In this document: positions 9,096-16,425 of the stretch, piece by piece
Layout: each line of letters starts with the position of its first letter
Position numbering within the stretch: the stretch's first letter is position 1
NCBI GenBank assembly: GCA_017550405.1
Contig: JAFZPH010000019.1
Span: 1-35,074, forward strand
Length of the DNA stretch: 35,074 nucleotides
Reading direction: 5' to 3'
From: Bacteroidales bacterium
Lineage (GTDB): Bacteria > Bacteroidota > Bacteroidia > Bacteroidales > P3
The notes under the pieces: model-generated
Database searches by the model: none
What the model was told of the DNA's origin: nothing
The model's input: only the letters and a program-made list of their open reading frames with translations
Position numbers and translations under genes: made by a program

Positions 9096-9551
9096 ATGAA
9101 ACGCATACACATCACTCTCACCGCCGCTACGGCACTGCTCGTCACCACACTTGCTATTGCCTGCAACAAAACAGGCGACACTTCACGTATCACCGTGCAG
9201 AACATCAGCAACAACGGATGCATCTATCACACCGACAAAGAGGCCTTGGAGGAGAAAGACCAGGACTTCGGCACCGACTCCATCGGCTACAGCTACAGCC
9301 ATGGCACCCTCTCCATCACACATTACAACCTCTTGCTCAACTGCGCCTTCAAAGTCGGTGGCATCGACGTGGACATCGTCACCGAGGGCAACACCATCAC
9401 CATAAGCGAATACGAGCACGACGGCCCCATAGCCGACTGCATCTGCTTTACCGACAACTCGTTCCAGATAGCCAATCTGCCCCACGGCACCTATACCTTG
9501 GTCTTCCTCAGCTGTTACCCCGAGCCGTACCGCGTCACCATCACCGTATGA
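9096..9551 (+). CDS. small hypothetical lipoprotein
   Basis: A 151-residue protein I cannot assign to a named family. The first 22 residues are a signal peptide (KR, then a hydrophobic core) ending in a lipobox LAIAC with Cys 23 as the likely lipidated residue. It is therefore probably anchored in the cell envelope. The mature part is short, acidic and looks all-beta (alternating SITHYNLLLN, VDIVTEGNTITISEY, HGTYTLVFLS), like a single beta-sandwich. Four Cys follow the lipid Cys, at least two close together (DCICF), so disulfides are possible. It stands alone: gcvH terminates upstream and a long non-coding region follows. No convincing TAnnTTTG promoter was found; TAATCTTTG near 8995 is one base too long. 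Confidence 0.75.
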   Translation: MKRIHITLTAATALLVTTLAIACNKTGDTSRITVQNISNNGCIYHTDKEALEEKDQDFGTDSIGYSYSHGTLSITHYNLLLNCAFKVGGIDVDIVTEGNTITISEYEHDGPIADCICFTDNSFQIANLPHGTYTLVFLSCYPEPYRVTITV

Positions 9552-9888
9552 CCCAGGACGCTGCCGGTAACTCCTCCCCTACCCCTGTGCCGTGTCTTCC
9601 CGCGATACGGCATAGGGTATCTCCCTACTGCACGAACGACCCACTTGGGCCGTTCAATCCCGGCTCGATGTTGCCTGCTTATAGTCTTGTTTTCCATTAT
9701 CATATCGAGTAACGAAGCTATAACGATACTATAACAATGCAGGATTGAACGGCCCCTCTCCGTAGCGAGGGGAAATCGTTGCCGCTCCACGACGCAGGGC
9801 GGGTAGGCAGAACAAGGATATGGGGCAGGGCTAATCCCTGTGCGTTGCACGATTCGGCAATTACTACGGAGTTTTCGGTTTCCTATTG
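9552..9888. other. non-coding region with several inverted repeats
   Basis: No credible gene lies here. Visible structures: a hairpin CCCTGTGCCGT (9583-9593) with ACGGCATAGGG (9607-9617), one mismatch; a 14-bp inverted repeat GGGCCGTTCAATCC (9647-9660) with GGATTGAACGGCCC (9742-9755); a short hairpin CCCCTC/GAGGGG (9753-9772); and GCAGGG/CCCTGTGC (9825-9843). The density of pairing suggests a structured RNA or a dispersed palindromic element. Confidence 0.5.
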
Positions 9889-9920
9889 TAAAAAAAGGGG
9901 GAAGTTCCCGTCCCCCTTTT
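9889..9920 (-). terminator. strong terminator, best on minus strand
   Basis: Read on the minus strand: AAAAGGGGG (9920-9912), a 10-nt loop, CCCCCTTTTTTT (9901-9890). The nine-pair stem with seven T is a strong Rho-independent terminator. On the plus strand only four T follow the stem. It would end the candidate minus-strand RNA. Confidence 0.75.
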
Positions 9921-10096
9921 AATCTTAATTTTTAATGGTGGGTTCTATTTATTCGCTTTTTGGTCATCCGAACAGATAGAACCCATTAATCTGCCGGACA
10001 ACCGTTGTTTTGCAACAGACTTTTTCTTGCCTCAGCATAGTGCAAAAAATAGTAATTTGCCCTCTGTGCTCGGCTTATCGAAAACGCTCGTTTTGC
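9890..10096 (-). ncRNA. candidate stand-alone small RNA (~200 nt)
   Basis: A minus-strand promoter (10102-10131) and a minus-strand terminator (9889-9920) bracket about 200 nt with no plausible ORF. Inside is a strong hairpin: GGGTTCTAT pairs with ATAGAACCC (9940-9948 with 9976-9984), with an inner TTCG/CGAA step. The 5' end has AAAACGAGCGTTTT (10081-10094), also self-complementary. This arrangement fits a non-coding RNA. I could not match it to 6S, SRP, tmRNA or RNase P RNA by eye, so identity is open. Confidence 0.45.
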
Positions 10097-10101
10097 GGGT
10101 G

Positions 10102-10131
10102 CAAAAATACTACTATTTTTTCATGTGACAA
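10102..10131 (-). promoter_or_regulatory. minus-strand promoter for candidate RNA
   Basis: On the minus strand TATTTTTGC (10109 down to 10101) fits TAnnTTTG, and TTG at 10131-10129 lies 19 bp upstream. The expected start is near 10096. Only the non-coding stretch down to 9890 lies in front of it. Confidence 0.6.
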
Positions 10132-10209
10132 CATGTTTTATATCATATATTTCTTGTGGAGTTGGAGTAATCATTTGATATTATGCCTATTGTGTCGCAA
10201 TTAAAAGGT

Positions 10210-10299
10210 TTATATTTCTTGATCTGCACTAGCCTTCAACATGTTGTAGACAAGGTTTGTCAGTGCAATGATGGCTTTTGCCATCACCATTCCCTACGA
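10210..10299 (-). pseudogene. decayed transposase C-terminal remnant (IS5-like)
   Basis: On the minus strand the frame from 10290 to the stop at 10210 ends with AKAIIALTNLVYNMLKASAD. This closely resembles the C-terminal helix of IS5-type transposases, where an (A/G)xxNLVYNM pattern is common. The frame is closed by a TAG just upstream, and the sequence to about 10430 continues only in another frame, so the gene is a broken fragment. No terminal inverted repeats were identified. The family assignment is from memory of the motif. Confidence 0.4.
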
Positions 10300-10458
10300 C
10301 GACCAATTCAACGTCCAACAAAGAGGGGTGGTTGTTCTTCATTACCCAAGCATATCTGCCGCAACTGAGAACATCCGCCGCGACAGGAACCGAAATGTAG
10401 AGTAGAAAGCCTGTCGATATAAAAAGCAATAGGCGCTAGAACTGGTATTCTCCTTTTT

Positions 10459-10494
10459 TTTTTTGCCATGTGGCAAAAAAAGTGTATCTTTGCA
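10459..10494 (+). promoter_or_regulatory. promoter with internal perfect dyad
   Basis: TTTG (10462-10465), 19 bp, then TATCTTTGCA (10485-10494). A perfect 10-bp inverted repeat, TTTTTTGCCA (10459-10468) with TGGCAAAAAA (10471-10480), covers the -33 box and spacer, like an operator. Transcription should begin near 10499, only about 10 nt before the ATG at 10508. Confidence 0.75.
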
Positions 10495-10507
10495 TTTTGA
10501 AATAAGG

Positions 10508-13012
10508 ATGCGACGTTTGGCTTTCATACTGCTGTTGTTGCCTATGCTTTGCGTGGCGCAGGACGATGACCCACTGGGCCACCGGGGGGTGCAATATGCC
10601 GCCACGGGGACAGATTTCTGGGTCTGTTTCCCCCGCACGATGGCAGGCTTTAGACCAAACTTCTCGCGCCTGTATGTGGTGAGCGAGCGCAGTTGTGTTG
10701 TAACGGTAAGGAACGAAGGGATAGATTATACGCGGACGGTCGAAATCCAGGGCCGCAGGATGTGCCACCCCGATACCAATTACATTCAGATTCCTATCCA
10801 ATATTCAAGAATCGACGACACGGTGCCTTTCGTCTATAATTGGAAATTCAATGCGAATCCCCCGACCGGCACTCGCGACCCTCGGCATGACTATAGGGGA
10901 GTACCCGGCGACTATCCCCAACCCAGGGGATTCCATGTGACGAGTACCGACACCATTTCGTTGTATGTGGTTGTCGCCTCTGACTATAGGTCGGCTGCAA
11001 TGGTGCTGCCCACAGAGATGCTGCGCGACGAGTACATCATTCAACCTCCTATCTCCAATCATCGTATCAACACGGCAAGTTTTGATCTACCCCTCTTTAC
11101 AGTCAATGTCTCCTCGTTTGATATTGTGGCGGTGGACGACAGCGTGACGGTGGATGTGGTGCTGAGCGATTGGGATTGGCTGAACCGCCGGCCGGGCGAC
11201 ACGGTGACCTTCATGCTCCGGCGCGGACAGTTGTACCACTTCGGTGCCGGCGAACCACAGGAGAAGTATTATCCGCTGCTGGCTCCGTATTACAGGGAGT
11301 CTCCTTTCATGGCGGAATCGCCACTGGCAGTGCCCGTGAATGTGCAGCGACATACCTTTGCCGGAGATACAGTGAGTAGGGATACTTTTGCCGTCGATTT
11401 GGCCGGTACCATTGTCAAAGCGCGCGACTGCAAACGTATTGCCGTGTTCGAGAGCAGCGGTATCGGCGGCTCCGGCATCAGGGGGAGAGTGAATGCTTCA
11501 TTCTTCTTGGAGCAATCGGTTCCCATCTTCTACGCTGGGAAAGAGTACCTTGTCCCTTCGAAGAGTAATTGTTATATCAGGATGACGGCGTTGGAAGAGG
11601 GTGCTACCGTCACCATCAGCGACCCTGCTCATTCTGCCTATGGAACGCGCACACTGTCCATCCCCCCAGGCAAGACCGACTGGTGGGAATGCGTGGATGG
11701 CGAAGGCCCTTATTACATCACCTCCGACAACCCTATTCTCTTAAAGTGGGTTGGCAGGGACCTCTGCACTATGACGCCGACCAGATGGTGGCATGGCGGT
11801 GATGTGAACAACGCCACTATCAACGATGTGGATGAAAACCATAATTACTACGCTTTGCCCTCCTCGCTTCATCTCTTTACCCGCAACGAATATGTGCAGT
11901 CGTTGTGGATGGACGACTATCAGCTTGCCCAGTATTTCCACCCACTCGACGGTACCCCCTACAGCTATGCCTATCTTGCCCCTGAAAGCCGGTTCAACAC
12001 TCAAGGCACACACCATATTCGAAGTGTGGGCAGCCATCCCTTCTTTGCCTTAATGGAGACCGCGGGCAATATCGTTCTGCAACATCTACAGCCGGGTGGA
12101 AAATGGCTTACGGTGAACGACATTCCCGCCGATTCGCTGAAGGAGGATTCGATATGGTGCTTGTACGACCCCGTTACCTTCAAGGCTTGGAACGAGCGCC
12201 CCTGCGACAGCTTGATTTGGGACTTCGGCGACGGCACCGTGCTGGGTTTCTCCTATGACGACCCCGGTTTCACCCAACCACAAGTGCACACTTGGCAGGA
12301 CACCGGGAGGTATACCGTCAGAGCTATCTTTAAATACGAGTACGAGGGCTGCATCACCCGCAAGTCCGACACCCTCACGGCCCCGTTATGGTTCCACAAC
12401 CACTACGACTCGTTGATTGCCGTCCACCTGTGCGAGGGAAACTATTCTTTCAGGGAACACGAGATGGAGCACTCCGGCACGTATTACTACACTACCTATT
12501 GGACCGAGTCGGGATGCGACACCCTCTGGCAGATAGAACTTGTCACCTGTCCCCACTGCCATTGGGAGTACGACACCGTTGCGCTCGAAGACCTGCCGGT
12601 GGTCTTCAACGGCATTTCTTTTGGAGCCGAGTACCACGACGAGCCTGTACACCTCCATATCGGCGACTCGTGCGACAGTATTATCTACTACACGCTTATC
12701 GTCATCCCTAACTGGGGCGAAAAGCCTATTGACAGCACCTGGATTATAGCCCCCAACGTCATCACCCCCGGACAGGAAGGCAACAACCTCTTCTCGCTCC
12801 ACTGCAGCCCGCATATCTTGAAGGCTGAGGTGACGGTGCTCGACCGACGGGGTGTCCGCATGGCGCAGTTCGACGGCCTGACGGGCAGCTGGGACGGCAC
12901 CGCCAACGGACATACCTGCCCGCAAGGCACATACGTCTACCATATCCGCTACATCGACATGGAAGACAAAGGCTGGAAAACCGTCACCGGCACCGTGACC
13001 CTGCTCCGGTGA
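10508..13012 (+). CDS. IgGFc-binding-like surface protein with PKD domain and T9SS sorting domain
   Basis: A large secreted protein (834 residues), probably exported by the type IX secretion system and attached to or released from the cell surface. Signal peptide at 1-18 (RRLAFILLLLPMLCVAQ). Residues about 30-540 resemble the IgGFc-binding N-terminal domain found in Bacteroidota (GTDFWVCFPRTM; YYITSDNPILLKW; YYALPSSLHLFTRNEY). A PKD domain follows with WDFGDG at 571-576, then Cys-containing repeats of the CEGNYSF ... GCDTLWQIEL type (about 635-740). From about 745, the type B T9SS C-terminal domain follows (NVITPGQEGNNLF, a central VLDRRG, SWDGTANG, PQGTYVYHIRY). The frame is open to 10463, but those codons overlap the promoter, so 10508 is chosen. 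It is a single gene with no partner nearby. The ligand is unknown; the domain name is historical and does not prove IgG binding. Confidence 0.85.
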   Translation: MRRLAFILLLLPMLCVAQDDDPLGHRGVQYAATGTDFWVCFPRTMAGFRPNFSRLYVVSERSCVVTVRNEGIDYTRTVEIQGRRMCHPDTNYIQIPIQYSRIDDTVPFVYNWKFNANPPTGTRDPRHDYRGVPGDYPQPRGFHVTSTDTISLYVVVASDYRSAAMVLPTEMLRDEYIIQPPISNHRINTASFDLPLFTVNVSSFDIVAVDDSVTVDVVLSDWDWLNRRPGDTVTFMLRRGQLYHFGAGEPQEKYYPLLAPYYRESPFMAESPLAVPVNVQRHTFAGDTVSRDTFAVDLAGTIVKARDCKRIAVFESSGIGGSGIRGRVNASFFLEQSVPIFYAGKEYLVPSKSNCYIRMTALEEGATVTISDPAHSAYGTRTLSIPPGKTDWWECVDGEGPYYITSDNPILLKWVGRDLCTMTPTRWWHGGDVNNATINDVDENHNYYALPSSLHLFTRNEYVQSLWMDDYQLAQYFHPLDGTPYSYAYLAPESRFNTQGTHHIRSVGSHPFFALMETAGNIVLQHLQPGGKWLTVNDIPADSLKEDSIWCLYDPVTFKAWNERPCDSLIWDFGDGTVLGFSYDDPGFTQPQVHTWQDTGRYTVRAIFKYEYEGCITRKSDTLTAPLWFHNHYDSLIAVHLCEGNYSFREHEMEHSGTYYYTTYWTESGCDTLWQIELVTCPHCHWEYDTVALEDLPVVFNGISFGAEYHDEPVHLHIGDSCDSIIYYTLIVIPNWGEKPIDSTWIIAPNVITPGQEGNNLFSLHCSPHILKAEVTVLDRRGVRMAQFDGLTGSWDGTANGHTCPQGTYVYHIRYIDMEDKGWKTVTGTVTLLR

Positions 13013-13099
13013 CACAGATTTCTGTAAAGGGATTCCAGTGGAAGTCTCATCCTGTCCTTGTTATTTTCACAAAAAAGAGTGAAATTCTAAAAAAATGTG

Positions 13100-13109
13100 T
13101 ATATTTGCA
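13100..13109 (+). promoter_or_regulatory. promoter -7 element upstream of AT-rich island
   Basis: TATATTTGCA is a perfect -7 match, but no TTTG box sits 19-21 bp upstream. An ATG at 13121 starts a 22-codon frame ending at 13189, which could be a leader peptide or chance. The next substantial coding sequence is the interrupted frame at 13162-13368. Confidence 0.55.
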
Positions 13110-13161
13110 TTGGTTCCACCATGAGTGGTGAAGCCAACATTTTATTGAAATACGAAGCGTT

Positions 13162-13368
13162 ATGCTTTTTCTTGTGTCTGAAAACGTGAGAATTTTTCAA
13201 GGTCTACAAGGATTGTATTATGGTTCGTGCAATTAGCGTGGACTGTTTGCATCTTCTTATACCAAGGTTTTTTCTCACGACCCTCAGACAAAGAAGTGGT
13301 ATATGGTGCCACGCTTCTTTAATGAATTGTTCCAGCGGTACTGGGGAACACATAATAACAGAAAATGA
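13162..13368 (+). pseudogene. small ORF interrupted by one TAG, overlapping next start
   Basis: In one frame an ATG at 13162 begins MLFLVSENVRIFQG..., reaches a TAG at 13234-13236, and continues as RGLFASSYTKVFS, then KKWYMVPRFFNELFQRYWG to TGA at 13366-13368. The part after the TAG is varied and rich in aromatic residues, like real coding sequence. Its TGA overlaps the ATG of the next gene as ATGA, the usual sign of translational coupling. Without the stop it would encode about 68 residues. It could be a recent nonsense mutation, a sequencing error or coincidence. No family is recognised. Confidence 0.35.
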
Positions 13369-14627
13369 AAAGAATAATTAGAAAACTAAAATCTATTGCA
13401 AAGTTCATGTTTAGAAACAGGGATATTAGAAGAAATGTCATCGCAGCCATTGTGTGTATTATTTTGGAAGTTATTGGATTATATATATATGTTAATTGGA
13501 CAAAAATAGGAGAAACAAGAATAGTCTTTAAAAGCCGCACTGAAACTGCTCAAATAGTATCAGATAAAGGTGGTGCAACTTATGGGAATTATCGATTCAA
13601 ATTACAAAGGATTAGAGACGAAATATATGTTCCATTGAATTATGGTAGTTGGAATAATAATGATACAGCACTTATCAAAATTATAAGATGGGGACTAGTA
13701 ATACCTTATATACCTTGTAATAATGAAGATACAGTATCTATCATTCCACAATCACTCTATGAATGGAATAATGCTCCCAAGGCCAACAGAGAAAATTATC
13801 AGAATATAGTCTTTATAGACTATTCTACAACGCTACCATATCAGAAGAGAAACCAGAATGATACAATACTCACAGATACTCTGAAAACTGATGATAATTG
13901 TAAACAAAGTGAAGTGCTTACACACATTAAGTCACATGAGCTAATAAACAATAGTATTATTTGTAAGGTAAGTAAATCGTACAAAGTCAAAGGGAATCCT
14001 CTACCAAATTTAAATATATCAACTATAACATTATCCACAGGGTTTTCAATAAAGCCCAAATGGTATAGATTTGAAGACTTATCACGTAGGATTATTCGTA
14101 TTGGTTTTCACGATTATCGTGATACAATAAGTTTGATTAGGTTAGATTTTTGTGGCCCTATTAAGATTATTTCTGCCGATATAATGCCTGATAGTATAAC
14201 AATGACAAAGATGTTGTTTTTCAAGCCAAATACCATTAATGCTTTAACAAAATCAAGAACCATAGCAGGTTCATACAGCACATCTCATTCGGATATACAT
14301 AGAAACTATTTCATTGAATTTCCATACGTGGAGCGCATCCAAGATGCTCGAATATTAGCTCTTACGACATTAATGATTTCAGTTTTGTTAACTTTGATGG
14401 TAAATTGTTTTATTGCGGTTGGAAAGATTGTCCGTAGGGAGAATAAAATGAACCAGATAAGGACAGATGCTGTCCCATGTTATGGGTCATTCGCGGACTG
14501 CTCGGAATGTAGTATGTATGACATCTGTACTTTTCGTCCGGATATCAGAGGGCATTTTCGAACACACAGAAAATTATACACCAATAAACATGTGGGGGGC
14601 AATAATGTAAATAAGGACAACAATTGA
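13365..14627 (+). CDS. two-TM protein with cytoplasmic C-x6-C-x2-C-x5-C tail
   Basis: I do not recognise this 420-residue protein as a family. Its layout is clear: a very basic N-terminus (1-24), TM helix 1 (about 25-43), a large polar, probably periplasmic domain (about 45-328), TM helix 2 (about 332-352), a basic stop (KIVRRENK), and a cytoplasmic tail with Cys at 372, 379, 382 and 388. That spacing, C-x6-C-x2-C-x5-C, equals the [4Fe-4S] loop of endonuclease III and MutY, yet no glycosylase fold is present. Base use is strikingly unlike its neighbours (AT-rich; one sampled 60-base line is 33% G+C), suggesting transfer. It overlaps an interrupted upstream ORF by ATGA and is followed by hairpins. 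The role is unknown; redox, metal or Fe-S-dependent transmembrane sensing is speculation. Confidence 0.75.
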   Translation: MKRIIRKLKSIAKFMFRNRDIRRNVIAAIVCIILEVIGLYIYVNWTKIGETRIVFKSRTETAQIVSDKGGATYGNYRFKLQRIRDEIYVPLNYGSWNNNDTALIKIIRWGLVIPYIPCNNEDTVSIIPQSLYEWNNAPKANRENYQNIVFIDYSTTLPYQKRNQNDTILTDTLKTDDNCKQSEVLTHIKSHELINNSIICKVSKSYKVKGNPLPNLNISTITLSTGFSIKPKWYRFEDLSRRIIRIGFHDYRDTISLIRLDFCGPIKIISADIMPDSITMTKMLFFKPNTINALTKSRTIAGSYSTSHSDIHRNYFIEFPYVERIQDARILALTTLMISVLLTLMVNCFIAVGKIVRRENKMNQIRTDAVPCYGSFADCSECSMYDICTFRPDIRGHFRTHRKLYTNKHVGGNNVNKDNN

Positions 14628-14647
14628 TCTGTGTAAAGAAAAAGAAA

Positions 14648-14670
14648 GTGTCCCATAAATATGGGGGCAC
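14648..14670 (+). terminator. hairpin after the AT-rich gene
   Basis: GTGTCCCATA (14648-14657) pairs with TATGGGGGCAC (14660-14670), with a small loop and a slight bulge. It is followed by CTTATTCTATTTG. It lies about 20 bp after the stop at 14627, a plausible terminator with a weak T-tract. Confidence 0.5.
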
Positions 14671-14728
14671 CTTATTCTATTTGCATTTAAAATTGTTATA
14701 TGATACAGTCTGATACTTGCATAAGCCA

Positions 14729-14760
14729 AAAGAGGGCATCCATTATTGGACGCCCTCTTT
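14729..14760. terminator. bidirectional terminator between the AT-rich gene and proS
   Basis: AAAGAGGGC (14729-14737) pairs perfectly with GCCCTCTTT (14752-14760), with an inner TCC/GGA step. On the minus strand the stem runs into TTTT after the proS stop; on the plus strand it ends in CTCTTTAC. It serves convergent genes from both sides. Confidence 0.8.
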
Positions 14761-14778
14761 ACAATATTATGTTAATAT

Positions 14779-16251
14779 TCAATATGCGCGGGCGAAGATT
14801 ACGCGGCGGTGGGAGGGTTTGCCGGTGAGGATACAGCGGCCTTCCTCTTCGGGGGCGTTGTAGGGGATGCAGCGGATGGTGGCCTTGGTGAGTTCCTTTA
14901 TCTTCTCTTCGGTCTCGGTGGTGCCGTCCCAGTGGCAGAGGAGGAAGCCGCCCTTCTCGATTTCGGTGCAGAAGTCGTCCCAAGTGTCGACGGGGCGGGT
15001 GTTGGCCTCGCGGAAGTCGGCGGCACGCTTCAGCAGGTTGTGCTGGATGTCGTCCATGAGCTGGAGGACGTGGTCGGCGATACCCTCGATGGGCATAGTA
15101 ATCTTCTCCAGGGTGTCGCGGCGGCAGACCTCGCAAGTGCCGTTCTGCAGGTCGCGGGGGCCGATGGCGAGACGCACGGGCACGCCCTTGAACTCGTATT
15201 CGGTAAACTTCCAGCCGGGTTTGTACTCGGTGCGGTTGTCGTATTTGACGGTGAGGCCTTTGGCCTTGAGCGAGTCGATAAGGGGAGCGATGTGGGCATC
15301 GAGTTCGGCCATCTGTTCGTCGGTCTTGCAGATGGGGACGATAGCCACCTGGATGGGGGCCAGCTTAGGAGGCAGGACGAGACCGTTGTCGTCGCTGTGG
15401 GTCATGATGAGGGCACCCATCAGTCGGGTGGAGACGCCCCATGAGGTTGCCCAGACGTACTCGAGCTGGTTCTGCTTGTTGAGGAACTGGACGTCGAAAG
15501 CGTGGGCGAAGTTCTGCCCGAGGAAGTGCGAGGTGCCTGCCTGCAGGGCTTTGCCGTCCTGCATCATGGCCTCGATGCAATAAGTGTCGAGGGCGCCGGC
15601 GAAACGCTCGTTGGGCGACTTGACACCCTTGATGACGGGCACGGCCATCCAGTTCTCGGCGAAGTCGGCGTAGACATCGAGCATGCGGCGGGCTTCCTCT
15701 TCGGCCTCCTCGCGGGTGGCGTGGGCGGTGTGGCCTTCCTGCCACAGGAATTCGGCTGTGCGGAGGAACATGCGGGTGCGCATCTCCCAACGGACGACGT
15801 TGGCCCACTGGTTGCAGAGGATGGGGAGGTCGCGGTAGGACTTGATCCAGTTCTTATAGGTGCTCCAGATGATGGTCTCGGAGGTGGGGCGGACGATGAG
15901 CTCTTCTTCGAGTCGGGCGGCGGGGTCGACGACGACACCTGAACCATCGGGATTGTTCATGAGGCGGTGGTGGGTGACCACGGCGCACTCTTTGGCGAAG
16001 CCTTCGACATGCTCGGCTTCACGGCTGAGGAACGACTTGGGGATGAAGAGGGGGAAATAGGCGTTTTGGTGGCCGGTGGCCTTGAACATGTCGTCGAGGG
16101 CGCGCTGCATCTTCTCCCAGATGGCGTAGCCGTAGGGTTTGATGACCATGCAGCCGCGGACGGCGGAATTCTCGGCCAGGTCGGCGCGTACCACAAGTTC
16201 ATTGTACCACTCTGAATAGTTTTCTGTGCGTTTTACGAAATCTTTTGCCAT
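14779..16251 (-). CDS. proS: prolyl-tRNA synthetase, archaeal/eukaryote-like type
   Basis: A class II aminoacyl-tRNA synthetase that charges tRNA-Pro in the cytoplasm. Its 490 residues match the short form without the bacterial editing insertion. The N-terminus [20 protein letters not shown], motif 2 around [20 protein letters not shown], the following [15 protein letters not shown], and the C-terminal tail ending ARAY are characteristic of this form. Motif 3 is around [20 protein letters not shown]. An anticodon-binding domain follows (about 285-400). The ATG at 16251 is the only sensible start. It is a single gene with a terminator at 14729-14760. The upstream spacer is repetitive, and no clear TAnnTTTG element was found on its strand. 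Confidence 0.97.
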   Translation of the reverse strand: MAKDFVKRTENYSEWYNELVVRADLAENSAVRGCMVIKPYGYAIWEKMQRALDDMFKATGHQNAYFPLFIPKSFLSREAEHVEGFAKECAVVTHHRLMNNPDGSGVVVDPAARLEEELIVRPTSETIIWSTYKNWIKSYRDLPILCNQWANVVRWEMRTRMFLRTAEFLWQEGHTAHATREEAEEEARRMLDVYADFAENWMAVPVIKGVKSPNERFAGALDTYCIEAMMQDGKALQAGTSHFLGQNFAHAFDVQFLNKQNQLEYVWATSWGVSTRLMGALIMTHSDDNGLVLPPKLAPIQVAIVPICKTDEQMAELDAHIAPLIDSLKAKGLTVKYDNRTEYKPGWKFTEYEFKGVPVRLAIGPRDLQNGTCEVCRRDTLEKITMPIEGIADHVLQLMDDIQHNLLKRAADFREANTRPVDTWDDFCTEIEKGGFLLCHWDGTTETEEKIKELTKATIRCIPYNAPEEEGRCILTGKPSHRRVIFARAY

Positions 16252-16253
16252 TT

Positions 16254-16335
16254 TTTGAATGTGTAATTGTGTTAATGTGTTATTGTGTCAGTCCTTGACT
16301 AACGAATTAACACATTGACGAAATAACGAATTTTA
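16254..16335 (+). repeat. GTGTTAATGTGTTA / ACGAATTAACA repeat tract
   Basis: The spacer upstream of the envelope operon starts with GAATGTGTAATTGTGTTAA-type units, passes a diverged CAGTCCTTGACTAACGAATT junction, and ends with CGAAATAACGAA. Module order matches the tracts at 27.4, 29.2 and 30.4 kb. It reads in the direction of the gene at 16426 and sits upstream of that gene's promoter. Confidence 0.75.
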
Positions 16336-16348
16336 TATATTTTTTCCG

Positions 16349-16377
16349 TTGTTTTCAAATATTTTGCGTATTTTTGC
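16349..16377 (+). promoter_or_regulatory. promoter of the envelope operon
   Basis: TATTTTTGC (16369-16377) fits TAnnTTTG, with a TTG (16349-16351) 17 bp upstream as a weak -33. Just after it, CTCGAAAGG (16380-16388) pairs with CCTTTTCGAG (16394-16403), so the transcript would begin with a hairpin. Confidence 0.65.
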
Positions 16378-16425
16378 ATCTCGAAAGGGAGTGCCTTTTC
16401 GAGTTTGCAAAATTACGAAATTAAT

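Noticed and set aside
9515..9850. 111-codon minus-strand frame in the hairpin-rich gap
   Set aside because: It covers the inverted repeats, overlaps the lipoprotein gene end and has no protein-like character; treated as non-coding.
10010..10368. Short plus-strand frames of 61-64 codons
   Set aside because: Low-complexity, Cys-rich translations over the promoter, candidate RNA and transposase remnant; not protein-like.
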